Shown piece after piece: positions 5,935-7,230 of a stretch of 7,230 nt of DNA (position 1 is its first letter; every line of letters begins with the position of its first letter). Where the stretch lies: NCBI GenBank assembly GCA_031271365.1, contig JAISVV010000109.1, positions 1 through 7,230 on the forward strand, read 5' to 3'. The stretch is from Elusimicrobiota bacterium (GTDB lineage Bacteria > Elusimicrobiota > Elusimicrobia > Elusimicrobiales > Elusimicrobiaceae). The notes beneath the pieces were generated by a model. That model was given only the letters and a program-made list of their open reading frames with translations, made no database searches and was not told the DNA's origin. A program made the translations under genes and the position numbers.

Positions 5935-7230
5935 ATGGCATTTACGCCCGAGAACTTTTTATTTATAGGCTCCATACTGGTGTTTTTCAGCGTGGTGGTG
6001 GGCAGCACGGGGTATCGCTTCGGGGTGCCTTCGCTTTTATTGTTTTTACTGGTGGGCATGCTCTTTGGCAGCGACGGCATAGGGGTGCAGTTTCATAACT
6101 ACGTGCAGGCGCAGCATATAGGCACGTTTGCTTTAATCGTTATTTTATTTTCCGGCGGTATGGATACCCACTGGCAGGAAATTAAACCCGTCTTTGCGGA
6201 AGGGGTTGTGCTTTCTACGGCGGGCGTTGTTATAACCATGTTTATCACCGGCGCGTTTATCTACGCTTTAACGCGTTTAATGCCCGGGCAAAACATGGCG
6301 CTGCCTATGGCGGGCTGTATGCTTTTGGCGGCGGTTATGTCTTCTACCGATTCGGCCTCCGTCTTTTCCATACTGCGCTCCAAAAATTTATTTTTGAAAG
6401 AAAACCTGCGCCCGCTTTTAGAACTTGAAAGCGGCAGCAACGACCCTATGGCCTATATGCTTACCATTATGCTTATAGCGTATTTGCAGTCCAGCAGTTT
6501 AAGCGCGGGCGTTATGGTTTGGATGCTTGTTTTGCAGTTTATTTTAGGTTTGGTGTTCGGCTACTTCTTCGGGCGCATGGCGGTTTTTATAACAAACCGC
6601 ATTAACCTTGACTACGGGGCGCTGTATTCCATAATGCTTTTGGCTTTTGCGCTTTTTACTTTTTCTTTTACCACCCTGCTTAAAGGCAACGGGTTTTTGG
6701 CCGTTTATATAGCAGGCCTTGTGGCGGGCAACCAGACGATGATGTACAAAAAAAGCGTTATCACTTTCTTTGACGGGCTTGCCTGGCTTTTACAGATAAT
6801 AATGTTTTTGGCTTTAGGCCTTTTGGTTAACCCGAAAGAATTAGCGGGCGTTGCGCTTATATCCGTCATTATAGGCGTGTTTATGATTTTGGTGGCCCGG
6901 CCTTTGACGGTGTTTTTGTGCCTGCTGCCGTTTAAAAAACTTTCCAGAGGCGGGCGGTTTTTTGTCTCGTGGGTGGGTTTGCGCGGCGCGGTGCCTATTA
7001 TTTTTGCCACTTATCCTTATGTGGCCAATGTGCCTAATGCGGATAAAATTTTTAATATCGTATTTTGTATTACCATCATTTCTCTTATCGTGCAGGGCGC
7101 GTCTATCCCTTACGTGGGCCGGCTGCTTAATTTGGTTACGCCGCCCCCGCCGCATAAAGAGTTTGCCGTTGACGTGCCCGAAGATATGGCCGCCGTATCG
7201 GAGCTGCATGTAACCAAAGCGCTTTTAGCC
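5935..7230 (+). CDS. nhaP2: CPA1-family K+(Na+)/H+ antiporter, NhaP2/CvrA type, C-terminus cut by window edge
   Basis: Inner-membrane cation/proton antiporter of about 12-13 helices, exporting K+ or Na+ in exchange for protons. 432 open codons from ATG 5935 to the edge with no stop. Hallmarks: helix start FIGSILVFFSVVVG; the acidic helix motif SSTDSASVFSIL with Asp139; LELESGSNDPMAYMLTI with Asn169-Asp170, the ion-binding pair of electroneutral CPA1 antiporters; and GLRGAVPI at 348-355 with Arg350. These resemble E. coli NhaP2 (CvrA/YcgO) more than NhaA or NhaB. The membrane domain ends near residue 405 at a proline-rich hinge (TPPPPHKEF), and the sequence is cut as the cytoplasmic regulatory region (TrkA-C type in NhaP2) would begin. 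The ATG is set by AGGAGG nine bases upstream and lies one base after the LtaS-like stop, so the pair is probably one operon. Ion specificity cannot be read from the sequence. Confidence 0.92.
   Translation, partial: MAFTPENFLFIGSILVFFSVVVGSTGYRFGVPSLLLFLLVGMLFGSDGIGVQFHNYVQAQHIGTFALIVILFSGGMDTHWQEIKPVFAEGVVLSTAGVVITMFITGAFIYALTRLMPGQNMALPMAGCMLLAAVMSSTDSASVFSILRSKNLFLKENLRPLLELESGSNDPMAYMLTIMLIAYLQSSSLSAGVMVWMLVLQFILGLVFGYFFGRMAVFITNRINLDYGALYSIMLLAFALFTFSFTTLLKGNGFLAVYIAGLVAGNQTMMYKKSVITFFDGLAWLLQIIMFLALGLLVNPKELAGVALISVIIGVFMILVARPLTVFLCLLPFKKLSRGGRFFVSWVGLRGAVPIIFATYPYVANVPNADKIFNIVFCITIISLIVQGASIPYVGRLLNLVTPPPPHKEFAVDVPEDMAAVSELHVTKALLA

Noticed and set aside
6705..7209. Two overlapping minus-strand open frames opposite the antiporter
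   Set aside because: Both are antisense to conserved antiporter motifs, are rich in basic residues for the same T-rich-codon reason, and have no start signal.
1..7230. Mobile element, prophage, defence system, CRISPR array or RNA gene
   Set aside because: No inverted or direct repeats of useful length, no transposase or integrase, no spaced repeat array and no tRNA-like fold were seen; coding density and codon style are uniform.

Overview
The window is compact and almost fully coding: six genes, with intergenic gaps of 1 to 36 bases. No rRNA, tRNA, CRISPR array or mobile element was seen. It suggests a strict anaerobe with [FeFe]-hydrogenase metabolism and a diderm-type envelope. My best guess is a gut Elusimicrobiota member (Elusimicrobium-like). 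That rests on the combination of HydF/HydG, a stand-alone type IV pilin with a C-terminal disulfide-type loop, an LtaS-like envelope transferase and mixed GC with heavy ATA/TTA/CTT codon use. No phylogenetic marker is present, so the assignment is inference.

Layout. 1-892 (minus): a farnesyl/geranylgeranyl diphosphate synthase (ispA type), cut at the left edge. 914-2020 (plus): hydF, the GTPase and cluster scaffold that loads the hydrogenase H-cluster. 2057-2566 (plus): a type IV pilin-like protein with its own TATAAT box and Shine-Dalgarno. 2563-3933 (minus): hydG, the radical SAM tyrosine lyase that makes the CO and CN ligands of the H-cluster; it converges on the pilin and their stop codons overlap. 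3969-5933 (plus): an LTA-synthase/OpgB-like membrane phosphoglycerol-type transferase. 5935-7230 (plus): a CPA1 K+(Na+)/H+ antiporter of the NhaP2/CvrA type, one base downstream of the previous stop and cut at the right edge.

How they relate. HydF and HydG act in one pathway but sit in separate transcription units, with a pilin gene between them; hydE and the hydrogenase are not in view. The last two genes look like an operon joining envelope polymer decoration with ion/pH balance, which would fit osmotic adaptation. ispA makes the prenyl precursor for undecaprenyl phosphate and quinones and has no evident functional tie to hydF beyond a shared promoter.

Most notable signals: (i) both divergent gene pairs start at an ATG lying 6-7 bases after a -10 hexamer with no Shine-Dalgarno, so all four mRNAs are probably leaderless, and the ispA/hydF pair uses overlapping -10 boxes on opposite strands; (ii) HydF has a degenerate, shortened GTPase domain and QCGGC in place of HCGGC; (iii) the prenyl synthase carries an extra segment of about 30 residues. 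I saw no clearly new multi-gene system.
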